A stretch of 64,000 nt of DNA, from positions 318,289-382,288 of the forward strand of contig VCMS01000050.1 of the NCBI GenBank assembly GCA_022539475.1, given 5' to 3'. This document shows positions 41,206-50,880 of this stretch, in pieces. A program made the translations under genes and the position numbers. Each line of letters begins with the position of its first letter. Within the stretch, counting starts at the first letter, position 1. This DNA is from Gracilaria domingensis. Taxonomy: Eukaryota > Rhodophyta > Florideophyceae > Gracilariales > Gracilariaceae. Under the pieces are notes generated by a model that searched no databases, was not told the origin of the DNA, and worked only from the letters and a program-made list of their open reading frames with translations.

Positions 41206-42064
41206 TGCTGCCATAAAATGGTTTCAACAATGATATTCGAGTAGTTGCCGAAAGCATCTGTGCACCCTTCTGGACCTTGCCTCCTTGCACATTCATGGCA
41301 ATCCAGGAAGTAAAAGACAGATTTAGCAGGGTTTGCTGTCTCAAAAAACATAAGAATCGGCCTTGTAATACTGATAACGTTCTTTCTTTGTCTGTCTCCA
41401 ACGTGAGGCTCTCAGAGCAATCTGTACTGTTTCCGGATTGAGGTAGAATCGGGGTGAGAATGAGCTTAGAATCCCCATCTCAAAGTGAAACAGCTCTTTC
41501 TATGCTCACTATGCTTCAAAGAACAATCACTGTTCCTAGGGCGTTGCTAACATCTTAGCAGGCTACTATCCGGGGTTAAACCGCTATAAAATAGTTGAGA
41601 CACAGGACAGAGGACCAGGGAAGAGCGCCGGATTTGCCCGGTTGTTTTCATAACCGCAGACTGCCACAATGGATAAAAGAGAGCAAGAAGTGGTGGAGCG
41701 AATGTGAGGATGGCTATGAAGTTTTGGCAAACAGCTACAGCTGAGAACTGATTCTGAGAAAACGACAATTTAGGTCACTATTGTATGCTTGATAAACCAT
41801 TGCCCCTGTGATTTCATTTCTTTGTTGCACGCCGAAAGGACCGGGATTTAGAATCCCGAGCATTCCTTTTAGAGCCAAAACGAACTGAGTAACTCACTTT
41901 ATCCGTAAAACCGTTAAAGTTATTTTGAATCCGGTACTACTTTATCCAACCCATGGAGCACACTTACGGAAGTCTCCTTCATGACATGCGGCAACAGCAA
42001 GATTCAAGAATCCATTACAGAATTCTTATCCATTCATGCCATATCCTGGAGACAAGCTTCGAAA
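41206..42064. other. intergenic between convergent genes
   Basis: About 0.86 kb between two convergent 3' ends. No gene seen. Confidence 0.4.
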
Positions 42065-43633
42065 TTAATCTTCTTCCCAAAACCTTTCGATATTCTCTGG
42101 AAGCCAACTCAACCATTTTGCATCTGATTCCCCTGCAACCAATTTGTCCACCAAGTCCTGCGATGCTTTACCAATTCCGCGGCACAAGTTCTCTCCGGCC
42201 TCAACTGACGGGCGGAAATGAACTCCAGCCCACAAACGGGACTGTCCACAAAGCTTCGACCAGTCACTAAGACGATCGATCTTCACGACAAAATCGTTCT
42301 CTGGAACCTGTCCTGGATAGAACCTGCTGGACCCCTTTGGAATAGTAAGTTCGAGCGGCATGGAGTCCGTGAAGTTCGTATTAATGAGAGCGTGCTCCAC
42401 GAGAGTGCTGCAAGTGCAAGCTGATCCAGACGGGAATTCCGCGTGTGGCATAGTTCGAATATATGGTTGCCATTCGCCGGCGTCGATCTCTACGGCACCC
42501 TTTCCAGGACCGCCCCACACCTTGACCTTGGAATCTCCGAACAAGAACTTCATCGTTTGTCCAGTTGGTCGAACGGCATCCAAACGGCGCTTCTCCTTCC
42601 ACGCAGCCACCATAGAATCAAAGGCCGCAATTCCAGAACCCAAAACGTAAATCATATCTTCATCAATATTATGGTCAAGATTGGGGTTCAATAGAGCAAA
42701 TCGAAGAGCAGTAGATATACCTAGAACCTGACTCTCACCCACCTTGAATGCCTTGATCTTGTTGTCGAACAATTCTGCATAGATGCGTTGTTCTTCAGTT
42801 AAATGCGCCGAGGTATTCAACACATCCATCGCCAGGCTTTTCAGCAGACGAACGTCGCGTTTCAACGCCTTCTGAATAGGGGCATTGGGACGAGCAAATG
42901 GAAGTCTCACCTTTCGGTCTTTCATCTCCTGTTTTGTCTGGCTGAATGCGATTGCCGAACCGGCAAACGGGGTAACGCTTTCTTGGCGGAAAAAGAAGCC
43001 ACGACCATTGTTTTCAAGAAGCGGCTGCCATCTGAACGGGAACCTGATTCTCCACGGGTTATTCTTTGGTACGTATCCGGTGTAATCCGCAAACGGTTGC
43101 ACATAGTTTTCCTGGGATGAAGTGAGATCGCCCTGGGAGTTCCAGCCATCCATTACCATCAAACGAGCTGTATCAAAGCCGGCCCTATTTCCGATACCGA
43201 TTGCAGTTGTCATGTCAGTGCTACGATCGTCTGGATCATATCCGAGTTCTTCAATGAATTCCCTAAACGCAGGGATTCTAGAGTCACCACCAAAGCTCTG
43301 TGGAGAAGCTTCATATATGCGGAAAACGGCAACGACGGTCGCAATGTTCTTGTTTTCAATCGTGTGCTCACAAGCAGGACGTTTAAAGCGCGAGCGACCG
43401 AAAATATCGACTGCAGTTGGATGATAGTTGCACCAGGCGTTCCAGGCGGCTATATCAATGTAAAGAGCGCCGCGGAATTGCTGCGGAGTTTCGAGATCCT
43501 CGGCGAGAATGACGTCGAAGACGGTGGACACCGCCCTTGGCAACAGAAACTGTTCGCGCTCAAGCGTGTTGGCGGACTTTTCTTGCCCGAGCGCAAGCGT
43601 CGCGAAGAGGAGAAGGACGGATATAAATCGCAT
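42065..43633 (-). CDS. secreted vanadium-haloperoxidase-like (PAP2-type) protein with altered active site
   Basis: 522 aa. Signal peptide MRFISVLLLFATLALG. The vanadate/phosphate pocket is recognisable: K348-x6-R355-P356 (KRRLDAVRP), then HAEFPSGSACTCS (P401-S404), then SRLWAGVHF-x2-S with S-R and H472. In vanadium haloperoxidases the second motif is PSGH, its His being the acid-base residue; here it is Ser404. The Asp that normally follows the metal-ligand His by four residues is Ser476. Vanadate ligand H472 and the anion-binding K/R are kept. It may bind vanadate or phosphate but probably lacks classical haloperoxidase chemistry, or belongs to a divergent subgroup. A minus-strand TATAAG lies about 95 bp upstream (43,726-43,731). 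Stop TAA. Confidence 0.85.
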   Translation of the reverse strand: MRFISVLLLFATLALGQEKSANTLEREQFLLPRAVSTVFDVILAEDLETPQQFRGALYIDIAAWNAWCNYHPTAVDIFGRSRFKRPACEHTIENKNIATVVAVFRIYEASPQSFGGDSRIPAFREFIEELGYDPDDRSTDMTTAIGIGNRAGFDTARLMVMDGWNSQGDLTSSQENYVQPFADYTGYVPKNNPWRIRFPFRWQPLLENNGRGFFFRQESVTPFAGSAIAFSQTKQEMKDRKVRLPFARPNAPIQKALKRDVRLLKSLAMDVLNTSAHLTEEQRIYAELFDNKIKAFKVGESQVLGISTALRFALLNPNLDHNIDEDMIYVLGSGIAAFDSMVAAWKEKRRLDAVRPTGQTMKFLFGDSKVKVWGGPGKGAVEIDAGEWQPYIRTMPHAEFPSGSACTCSTLVEHALINTNFTDSMPLELTIPKGSSRFYPGQVPENDFVVKIDRLSDWSKLCGQSRLWAGVHFRPSVEAGENLCRGIGKASQDLVDKLVAGESDAKWLSWLPENIERFWEED

Positions 43634-44660
43634 GATGAAGCGTGAGGCAGAAGAGAGAGATGGGCTGTGATAATGAGAGTGGGAGAAGGTTTAAGGCGAT
43701 GGTGACACCATGGGTGAAGCTGTCTCTTATAGGCATGGATAGAGCCGATCCCTTGGTTGAAGACTCACCTTCATTCACCGTAAAGCAGAGGGTTGCCACG
43801 TGGAGAATTGAAGATATTTGCGTGGAGAACATCACGCACAAGGAGGACCGGAACGATGTTCGCAGATGGCTGAGAAACGATGAGTAGAAAGACGGTGCAA
43901 GTAGATTGCCATGCTCAAAGGTAGTGGAAAGACTTAAGGCTGGACATCGCAACCTTGGGCGTCACGCGAGGTGTTGAACAAATGCCTGCTTCTCAGAAAA
44001 GAAGCAAGATGGGATACTGCCAGTAATGAGCACAAGAAGAGACTCTTTGTGGTAGATATCATAAGTGGAGGTGTTTCGAGCGCGAAATTTCGCTGAGCAG
44101 GTGCTCCTGAAGACTTATCCACGCCACGTCTGGGTAAATCTCAGAGCGATGCCGGTCTGCATTGATGCGCGCCATAGGCGCATATTCTGCGGTGGTCTAG
44201 CCAATGGGCGTGTGCCATGTGGGAAACTGGCAAGGCGCCCTTGTCTCTGCCCCATTCTGGTGAGCATGGCGTTGCCAAACATATTTTTGGCTTGTTTCTT
44301 TGATTACAAACCCATGATTTGTCCTTTGCCTAATCAAATTTTTCATGAAAGGTACCTGTACAAGCGAATTTATTTGGCAAAAGGGGCGAAACTTTCGCGA
44401 AAAGAACATGACGTCATCAGTTAATCGAAATCGGTTAATGGCCGAGTTGCACACATGGGAACGTGGACAGTTGTACACCTCAGCATCAGGCAGAGCACGT
44501 CAAACGTTGCCGCGCGGTTGCCATGCGGCGCGGCACACGCAATCACGTGCACTCACACGTGACTAGATATCGTCATCGAGATCGCCAAGGCTCAAGTTGC
44601 TCAAGCTCAGCGTCAGCGCACTGCCGCCGCCGCACTTCTCCGCCGAACGCCGCTCCGCCT
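43634..44660. other. 1-kb intergenic
   Basis: Between the haloperoxidase-like gene's 5' end and the 3' end of the next minus-strand gene. Nothing recognised. Confidence 0.4.
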
Positions 44661-46229
44661 TCAACCCGAGCCCCATCGTCTCCGTCTCCTCCCCGTCCCC
44701 CCACGATTCGCGCAGAAAGACACCAGCACAAGCCCCAGAATCACCAGTGCCGCCAAGTTAATCACCGCACTAAACAGCGCCACAATCACCAAATGCGTCG
44801 ACATGTACCGTGACTCTCCCACCACTGCCGTGAGCACCAGAATGTTGCCATGCGCCACAGTTTGCGGTTGCAGCACGTCCTCCCCCAGCACCACCGTCGC
44901 GCCCATGTACGCGAATCGCCCCACCCACCGCGAGGCCGCGCTTTCAAACGATAGCGCGAAGTAAAGCGGCAGGCCTTCGAAAATCAGCGACATCAGCTGC
45001 ACCCCCAGCACCTGCGCGATGCGCCCAATTGTCCACTCCGCTTTCTTCTTGAATCTGACCAAAGCTGAGATGGCAAAGTATAGCCCGAGTGTCGCCGCAC
45101 TGATCAGAATCATGATCTCCCAGAACACAAGCAGTGTTGGTAGTTCCCTCAAGTAGGTGCGTTTGTCCTTTCCGATCGCCACCTCGTCCATTTGAGTGCC
45201 AAGAAACGACGCTCCGGCATTAGCGAATTGAAAGGCCGCCCCGCATTTCTCGCCTTCTTGTTCGTCCTCATCGCGAAAGAATATCACGCCAGCAGGTGGG
45301 TTGCAGTCCAGACTTTCATTCCCAGAGGGGATCCCTTCACGTCGTGACAATGGATATCGATGAATTCCAGAGCTGATGTTGCCCATGATCAATGAAAGAT
45401 TCACAGTTGGAAGAGAGTAGAAGTCGTCTTTGAGACAGCTGTAATCCCATCCTCGGTGCCCCACGGCTCTCCAGATTCCATGGTTGTACTGAGATGCATC
45501 TACCTCGAATAAGAAGTAACCAGGTACATTATTAATCTCTGTCCTATGTTGCATCCTCAGACTTTCCCCGTGACAGTCTGTGAAACGCCCTTCATAAAAG
45601 TGATAGATGCACGACTTCTTTCCCGTGAAGTAAACGTGTCCATCCTTTCCTCGTTCAGATATATTCACGGGACGCATGAGGATCGCTTTATCGCAATCGT
45701 CACCTATGCATCGACAGGCAGTCTGCACTTGTGTAGAGCTTCCAATGATGTTTTCTCTGTCTGCCGCAAAAGTGTAGCGTACGACACCAACAGTGCCGAA
45801 TCCGCTTGTCAAAAGTTCGCACCTCGAGTCTGAATGTTCGCATTCTTCGCCTGCAAGTGCGGAGACAGTATCCCGGTACACGAAGGGCAATGGTGAGCTT
45901 GTTTGAGTATGTCGAATGTCGTGCTTTCGGCCAGGGCCAAATCCCCATGTTTGCACAGCTGTGCCAATAGCGTCTCTAAGTCTCGTGAGAATTGTAACAA
46001 TTCCGCTGGGTCCAAGGTTGTTGTTTACGTGCTTTTGCCATATTCCATCTCGAGTAGGAGAGCCTTGTTCTGTGCCTTGGGTACAGTGAGCGTGGTGCCT
46101 TCGAGTGGCAAACAATATTGTGAGAACTGTTACACTCAGGAAAACCAAGACGTTGATAAGAGTGAATACCAAGAACAGTTTCGTCGGTGCAAAGGGGCCT
46201 TTCAAACGGAAAGTGCGTACACCTCTCAT
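44661..46229 (-). CDS. multi-pass membrane protein with large Cys-rich ectodomain, unknown
   Basis: 522 aa from ATG 46,229. One TM near the N-terminus (about 17-42, LFLVFTLINVLVFLSVTVLTI) is followed by a loop of about 300 residues with many cysteines (CEHSDSRC, CRCIGDDC, CIYHFYEGRFTDC) and sequons (NISE, NLSL, NISS, NESL). Then come about four hydrophobic segments (about 358-385, 400-425, 445-470, 485-510) and an Arg-rich tail. The N-TM plus glycosylated ectodomain resembles the three-TM family of this window in layout, but the multi-helix C-terminal half and the cysteines are its own, and I see no sequence match. Surface receptor or channel are only possibilities. Stop TGA. Confidence 0.7.
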   Translation of the reverse strand: MRGVRTFRLKGPFAPTKLFLVFTLINVLVFLSVTVLTILFATRRHHAHCTQGTEQGSPTRDGIWQKHVNNNLGPSGIVTILTRLRDAIGTAVQTWGFGPGRKHDIRHTQTSSPLPFVYRDTVSALAGEECEHSDSRCELLTSGFGTVGVVRYTFAADRENIIGSSTQVQTACRCIGDDCDKAILMRPVNISERGKDGHVYFTGKKSCIYHFYEGRFTDCHGESLRMQHRTEINNVPGYFLFEVDASQYNHGIWRAVGHRGWDYSCLKDDFYSLPTVNLSLIMGNISSGIHRYPLSRREGIPSGNESLDCNPPAGVIFFRDEDEQEGEKCGAAFQFANAGASFLGTQMDEVAIGKDKRTYLRELPTLLVFWEIMILISAATLGLYFAISALVRFKKKAEWTIGRIAQVLGVQLMSLIFEGLPLYFALSFESAASRWVGRFAYMGATVVLGEDVLQPQTVAHGNILVLTAVVGESRYMSTHLVIVALFSAVINLAALVILGLVLVSFCANRGGTGRRRRRWGSG

Positions 46230-47584
46230 TGTGTACGTGACAAATTCACATGCAATTTGTCTTCGGAAATCGTCTCTTTAACGCTCTTCGAAATTGAACC
46301 AGAAGAAAACTTTAGGCTCCTCAAGAGCGGTTAAGGAAGTGTTCTTAGCTTTGTCGAGGGACACGAAAGTAGCTCAACGAGCGTTATCGAGGAGAAGTGA
46401 CTGTCGTCTGCGGAATTAGCCGTTGACTACAGTCACAATGTATTTGAATAGCACAACGCACCGGGTTACGGCTTAGCCCTTGCTATCATAAAAGTTAATG
46501 AAGCTACAGTGCAGCGAGATTCTCATCTTGTTGTACCCTTCTTGTGGTTTAGAGGTCATGGGGAACCAAGTCCATTGGCCAACAATGTCGCAGCCTCCTA
46601 CAGAGGAGGTAGATGGGTGTAAAACGACTGAGCTAAACCGGAGTCCGCATTGTGGACTGTGTAGCCACGTATAGCCATTTCTACCACACGGAAATCAGGA
46701 AAGATGGGTCCACAATGCGATTGTCGTGTACTTGCTCACTTTCTACACGTAACATTACAGGCAGTAAGGAGGTTACGATAGATATTCAAAGCGCCTTTGT
46801 CGGTACATTTTGAAAGACCTTTCTGAGACACCGCATGCTTTGTATCTCGTAGTTTTGGTTATTCGTACGTGTTTTAATTCAAAGGAATGATGCGTTCAGA
46901 TCTGCATAATCTTGTCTCTATCGCTTTCTTCTCATCGAACAACTCATTTCAAAAGCTCGACTACCAAAACATTCACGACGGAGGGAGCTCAAAGTTCGGA
47001 ACAATGATGGTTTCGTCACGCGTCACGTGCAGAGTCTGCACGTGACGTGTGACGAGACCATCATGCACTGCTGCGTGCCAACTGCTAACGGCATTACACA
47101 ACAAAAATGAGGTCAACAGAAATGAAAAAAATAAAGAACTTTTTCGACGTCCGTGTCCACGTAGCTCGTTGCGTTAATTCATTTAGCAATTTAAAGCAAA
47201 AAAATCAAACACAATGACCGTGCAAAAAAGCAATAATGTAATTGAAAGCTAGTTTTGGGGGCAACACATATTATCGGATAATATTATAGATATCAATTGG
47301 GACAGAGTAGCTCTTTTTCAGATTTGAATTGCATAACGCCCTTCGAAGTAGCAGCATTTGCCAGGAATATATTCGAATTTGATCGTTTAAATCCAAAAGA
47401 TATTTAAGATATGTAAGCCTTTGCCTGTTTTGATTTTTGTAAGAATCAGAGGTTTCTCGGACAACTCTAAGGAAGAAAGGAATTATTACCATCCTTGATT
47501 GTAATAGAGATACAAACCTATGCCAAAGAGCATAGCTAGCTATTCATTTAAATAACTAACTATATAGTTATTGCTATGTATTAA
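46230..47584. other. 1.35-kb intergenic with a 61-bp palindrome
   Basis: No gene seen. The palindrome at 47,004-47,064 is described separately. The right part is AT-rich. Confidence 0.4.
47004..47064. repeat. 61-bp near-perfect palindrome with CACGTGAC core sites
   Basis: Two 30-nt arms (47,004-47,033 and 47,035-47,064) around a single G, pairing at 28 of 30 positions. Each arm carries TCACGTGCAGA, a G-box joined to a TGACG-like bZIP half-site. It would extrude as a cruciform or, if transcribed, form a long hairpin. Confidence 0.85.
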
Positions 47585-48355
47585 TTAGACATCCTCATCA
47601 ATCGGTTGCGGATCCCTCCAAAGTGCATAAATGGGAGGAAAGTCGGCCGGAAGCCCTTCGATTTGCTGGAGCACTTTAAAGCCATGTCTTTCATAGAAAG
47701 TCAAGTTTCGCTCATTTGACGACTCCAAGTACGCCGGCAGGTTTTGCTGATCGCACCGTCGTAACATCTCCGAAATGACGCTACTTCCATAACCTTTACC
47801 CTGTTGCTCTTTATGTGTTCCAATAATGAATAGATACATATGAGGCTGTGACGGATGCGATTGCTTAGCTGCCTCCATACACTTGGCGAACATGAAACCA
47901 CGTAATCCGAAGCAACGGACGAGACCTATTAGCAGTCTGATCGAATACATCGCTGACACCTGCAAGTGTTCGGCAAGATGCCAGATAGCAACACACGCAC
48001 CATCATCTGCAACGTGCACCTCGCTCTGCCCCTTGGGCCTCAGAAGCTCTGCGCGAAGCACCGCTCGACTAAAAATGAGCTGTTTCTCAAACACGTTCTG
48101 CTCGTGAGCCGCATGAAAATGTGTCATGACCGGATCAACCTCGAATGCGGACGCTATGGTGTGCGCGAGCTGCTCGATGTGTTGCGCATCTTCGTGTACT
48201 CGAATGGTGCGTCGCTCAGCGACGGGGGCTGAGGCGTGCGGCGCGCGGCGGGATGGGATATGAGGCAGCGAAGGGCGCGTTTGAGTGACATGCGGGGGGA
48301 CGAGGGAAGGGCGATTGACGAAGGAGTTCGGGAGAGCGTTGGCGAAAGCAGCCAT
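47585..48355 (-). CDS. GNAT-family N-acetyltransferase
   Basis: 256 aa from ATG 48,355. The acetyl-CoA loop is IGTHKEQQGKGYGSSVI (QGKGYG fits the Q/R-x2-G-x-G/A signature), with a preceding strand PHMYLFIIGT. A following YLESSNERNLTFYERHGFKV is the usual GNAT C-terminal strand-turn. About 70 N-terminal residues are Pro/Arg/Ala-rich with an AFANALPNSFVNR start that could be an organelle transit peptide. An in-frame ATG at 48,412 would add 19 residues but lies too close to the TATA (48,434-48,440), so 48,355 is preferred. Substrate unknown. Stop TAA. Confidence 0.8.
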   Translation of the reverse strand: MAAFANALPNSFVNRPSLVPPHVTQTRPSLPHIPSRRAPHASAPVAERRTIRVHEDAQHIEQLAHTIASAFEVDPVMTHFHAAHEQNVFEKQLIFSRAVLRAELLRPKGQSEVHVADDGACVAIWHLAEHLQVSAMYSIRLLIGLVRCFGLRGFMFAKCMEAAKQSHPSQPHMYLFIIGTHKEQQGKGYGSSVISEMLRRCDQQNLPAYLESSNERNLTFYERHGFKVLQQIEGLPADFPPIYALWRDPQPIDEDV

Positions 48356-48433
48356 GATTGCGTCCACGTTGGGAGGTGGGTGAGAAGGAGGGTGGGCAGG
48401 GCGGGTGGGCATCACTGCGACGAAGGAGGGAGC

Positions 48434-48440
48434 TATATAT
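48434..48440 (-). promoter_or_regulatory. TATA box of the GNAT gene
   Basis: ATATATA on the minus strand about 80 bp before ATG 48,355; it argues against the upstream ATG at 48,412. Confidence 0.4.
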
Positions 48441-48869
48441 GTGAGCACATGCACAGGCTGTGCAAGGGGTGCCTTGTTGCCATGAAGATGCTCGACCAAT
48501 GGTGTTTCGACAAGACATCCCCGCTTTTCGCGGTAAGAACATCGGCATCCGCTGTGGCATTACACGGAGCCCACTTCTTGCCAAAACCGTGAAGAATGTA
48601 CCGACGGTACTCTCTGGCGCCTATTCAACAGCTTAGTCTCTCTGTCCCTAGGAATGGATGGGGATGAGCCGCTGCCGTCACCATCTACTAAGCGGAAAAG
48701 GAGACACGTCGAATCGCGATGGCAATGTGTTCCTCAACGTGATAAACTTTTCGAACAAATCTTCTTCGCTGGTGCTCCAAATTCCACTGCCATGGGGTGA
48801 TGATGCAGTTGCATATGGAGTCTCGACCAGGTTTCTTCTACTCTGAACGAATTTTTAGAAATGCTGACC

Positions 48870-50136
48870 TCAGACAAAAAGCCAGGTACAGTGCCTCGTC
48901 TTCGTAAAGTTTGTCAATCTCAAAGGCCCTCTGTCCTTCACTGCGAATGAAACGCAACCCATATCATACACGAACAACATAGCCGTTCCCTGGGTCACTC
49001 CTGCCATAGACATTAGCCAAATTGGAAGCAGGTTCGCGAAAAACTTCCAACGCGGAGACCCAGTAAACATTGATGACAAACTGGCCTGTACATTGAGCGA
49101 GTATCCATGTCGGCAGCCAAAACCTGGTGGGATCATCGTTGCGTATAAACTCTATCCACTCCATCCGCACAATCTCATTCATAAATATCTGACTCCACCG
49201 AAAACCGAACAAACCGAAAAATACCGTAGCTAAAAAGCAAAACCTTTCACATCTCCTACGCTTACTCTTTTTGTTCCAAAAAGCTCTATGTCCACTCCCT
49301 TTTCACCCAGAGCATATTTAAAATAACGATTCGCGGCAAATGCCTCCAAAAAGACTAGCATTACGGCAGACACGACCATAAGCCAGCGAAGAACGACGCC
49401 TGCTGCACGTAACCTTTTGTATCCGACTGCATGAATAGCAAAGCGATCACGATATTGCAACTGTGGAGGAAACGGTGTGCTCTGCGAAATTGTCCTCGTC
49501 TTACCACTATAGAAGCAATAGACCGGTGGTGGTGGTAGGTGGATATTGGCAGATGCACGCCATTGATGTAATGTCAGTAGCACTGTACATTAGGTGGCAC
49601 CCATTTACATAGATTAGCACCCGTTTAAGCAACTGCTTCTTTCACTATTAAAGCAGTGCTGAGGAGAACCAGACACACAGTCTTGTTCTCCAACGCCTCA
49701 TTACTCATTCGCTCTCACATGTAACGTGTCATTTAACCCCTGTAGACAATACATGGAATAACTGTATTTCACAGGTTTTCGTTTCACTACAGCAACTATA
49801 TTTTTATGTCAATACGCTTGTTTGCTTGTGCGCAAATAGCTGACAACGAGTTCTTTCATTTGCATTTGGTTGAAAGAGAAGTGCATCTACAGTCTGCAAC
49901 ATATAGCCTGATAAAGATACGTCAAAAATCATGCAATAACTGGTAGAAGTCTATTGTAGTCCATGTTGCTGCACATAACGTGGACGCCATATTTCGTAAG
50001 CAAACCAAAATGCGGCGGCGGATACAACACAAAACAAAGCAACAAAACTAATGCCCAACAGTACTATCCTAAACGTCATAAGATCATACGGTATCTCAAC
50101 GATAAACGGAACAGCCGAACAACAAATCTGAAACAA
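48870..50136 (-). pseudogene. possible decayed membrane-protein gene
   Basis: Three minus-strand frames in succession carry hydrophobic stretches: FRIVLLGISFVALFCVVSAA (about 49,951-50,136), VLRWLMVVSAVMLVFLEAFA (49,230-49,583), then aromatic-rich frames to 48,870. The order, two TM-like segments then a polar region, recalls the three-TM family of this window. No intact start or continuous frame exists. It could instead be chance hydrophobic frames in AT-rich DNA. Low confidence. Confidence 0.25.
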
Positions 50137-50880
50137 AACAAACTATACCAATGTTTAGGTCGCAATCAGCAACCAAAAGCAGAGACGCTGGCCCAGTAGC
50201 TAGCGAACGCAGCGCGTGTCTTACGCTTTTAGAGGGAATAACGGGATCATTACCAAAAAAAACCCGTTGCACTCTGTGGACGAGCCCAAGAGAGAGCGAC
50301 ACACTACTACTTCACGGAGTAGAACGAAAAAGGGAGCCGCTTGTAAAGAAAGAAAAGGGGGAGAAGAGAACAAGGTTGATGGTAAAGAAGCACAAACCGT
50401 TGTGAAGTAAAATGGGGATGCCAAAATGAAGGGTCGACTACAGAGAACGAGACGGATAAAAGAGGATTGGGGGTCGTTTTGAGAGCAAAAGTGGTCTGCT
50501 TGAGTCGCATTGGCGGTGACCGCTCGAACTCGGGGGTTTTAATCTACAATTGTTGTATTTCGCATACCCTAAGTTGTAATTTGCTCACCGTCTAGTCATA
50601 AATACCCTTGCGTGGAGGAAACCCAATTCTGAGGGTGTGTCACGAAGAAGCTCTTCATAAATGAGCGATTCATTCCTTCACGTGGCACGTGACATTATGA
50701 GGTGCATCCGTTATGGGAGTCTTCAACCGTTGGTTAATTTAATCTTAATTAGCACCCGTAGAGGGGCGTTGATATGCCAAGGGCCCTGTTCGGGCTTGAA
50801 CAGGTAGAGATGGATGGCTAGTGGCACAAGTGGAGCATTTTGGGGAACATTTTAGTTCGTCTTTATTTTCTGCACCCTGA
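50137..50880. other. intergenic
   Basis: No gene seen; purine-rich in part (50,330-50,480). Confidence 0.35.
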
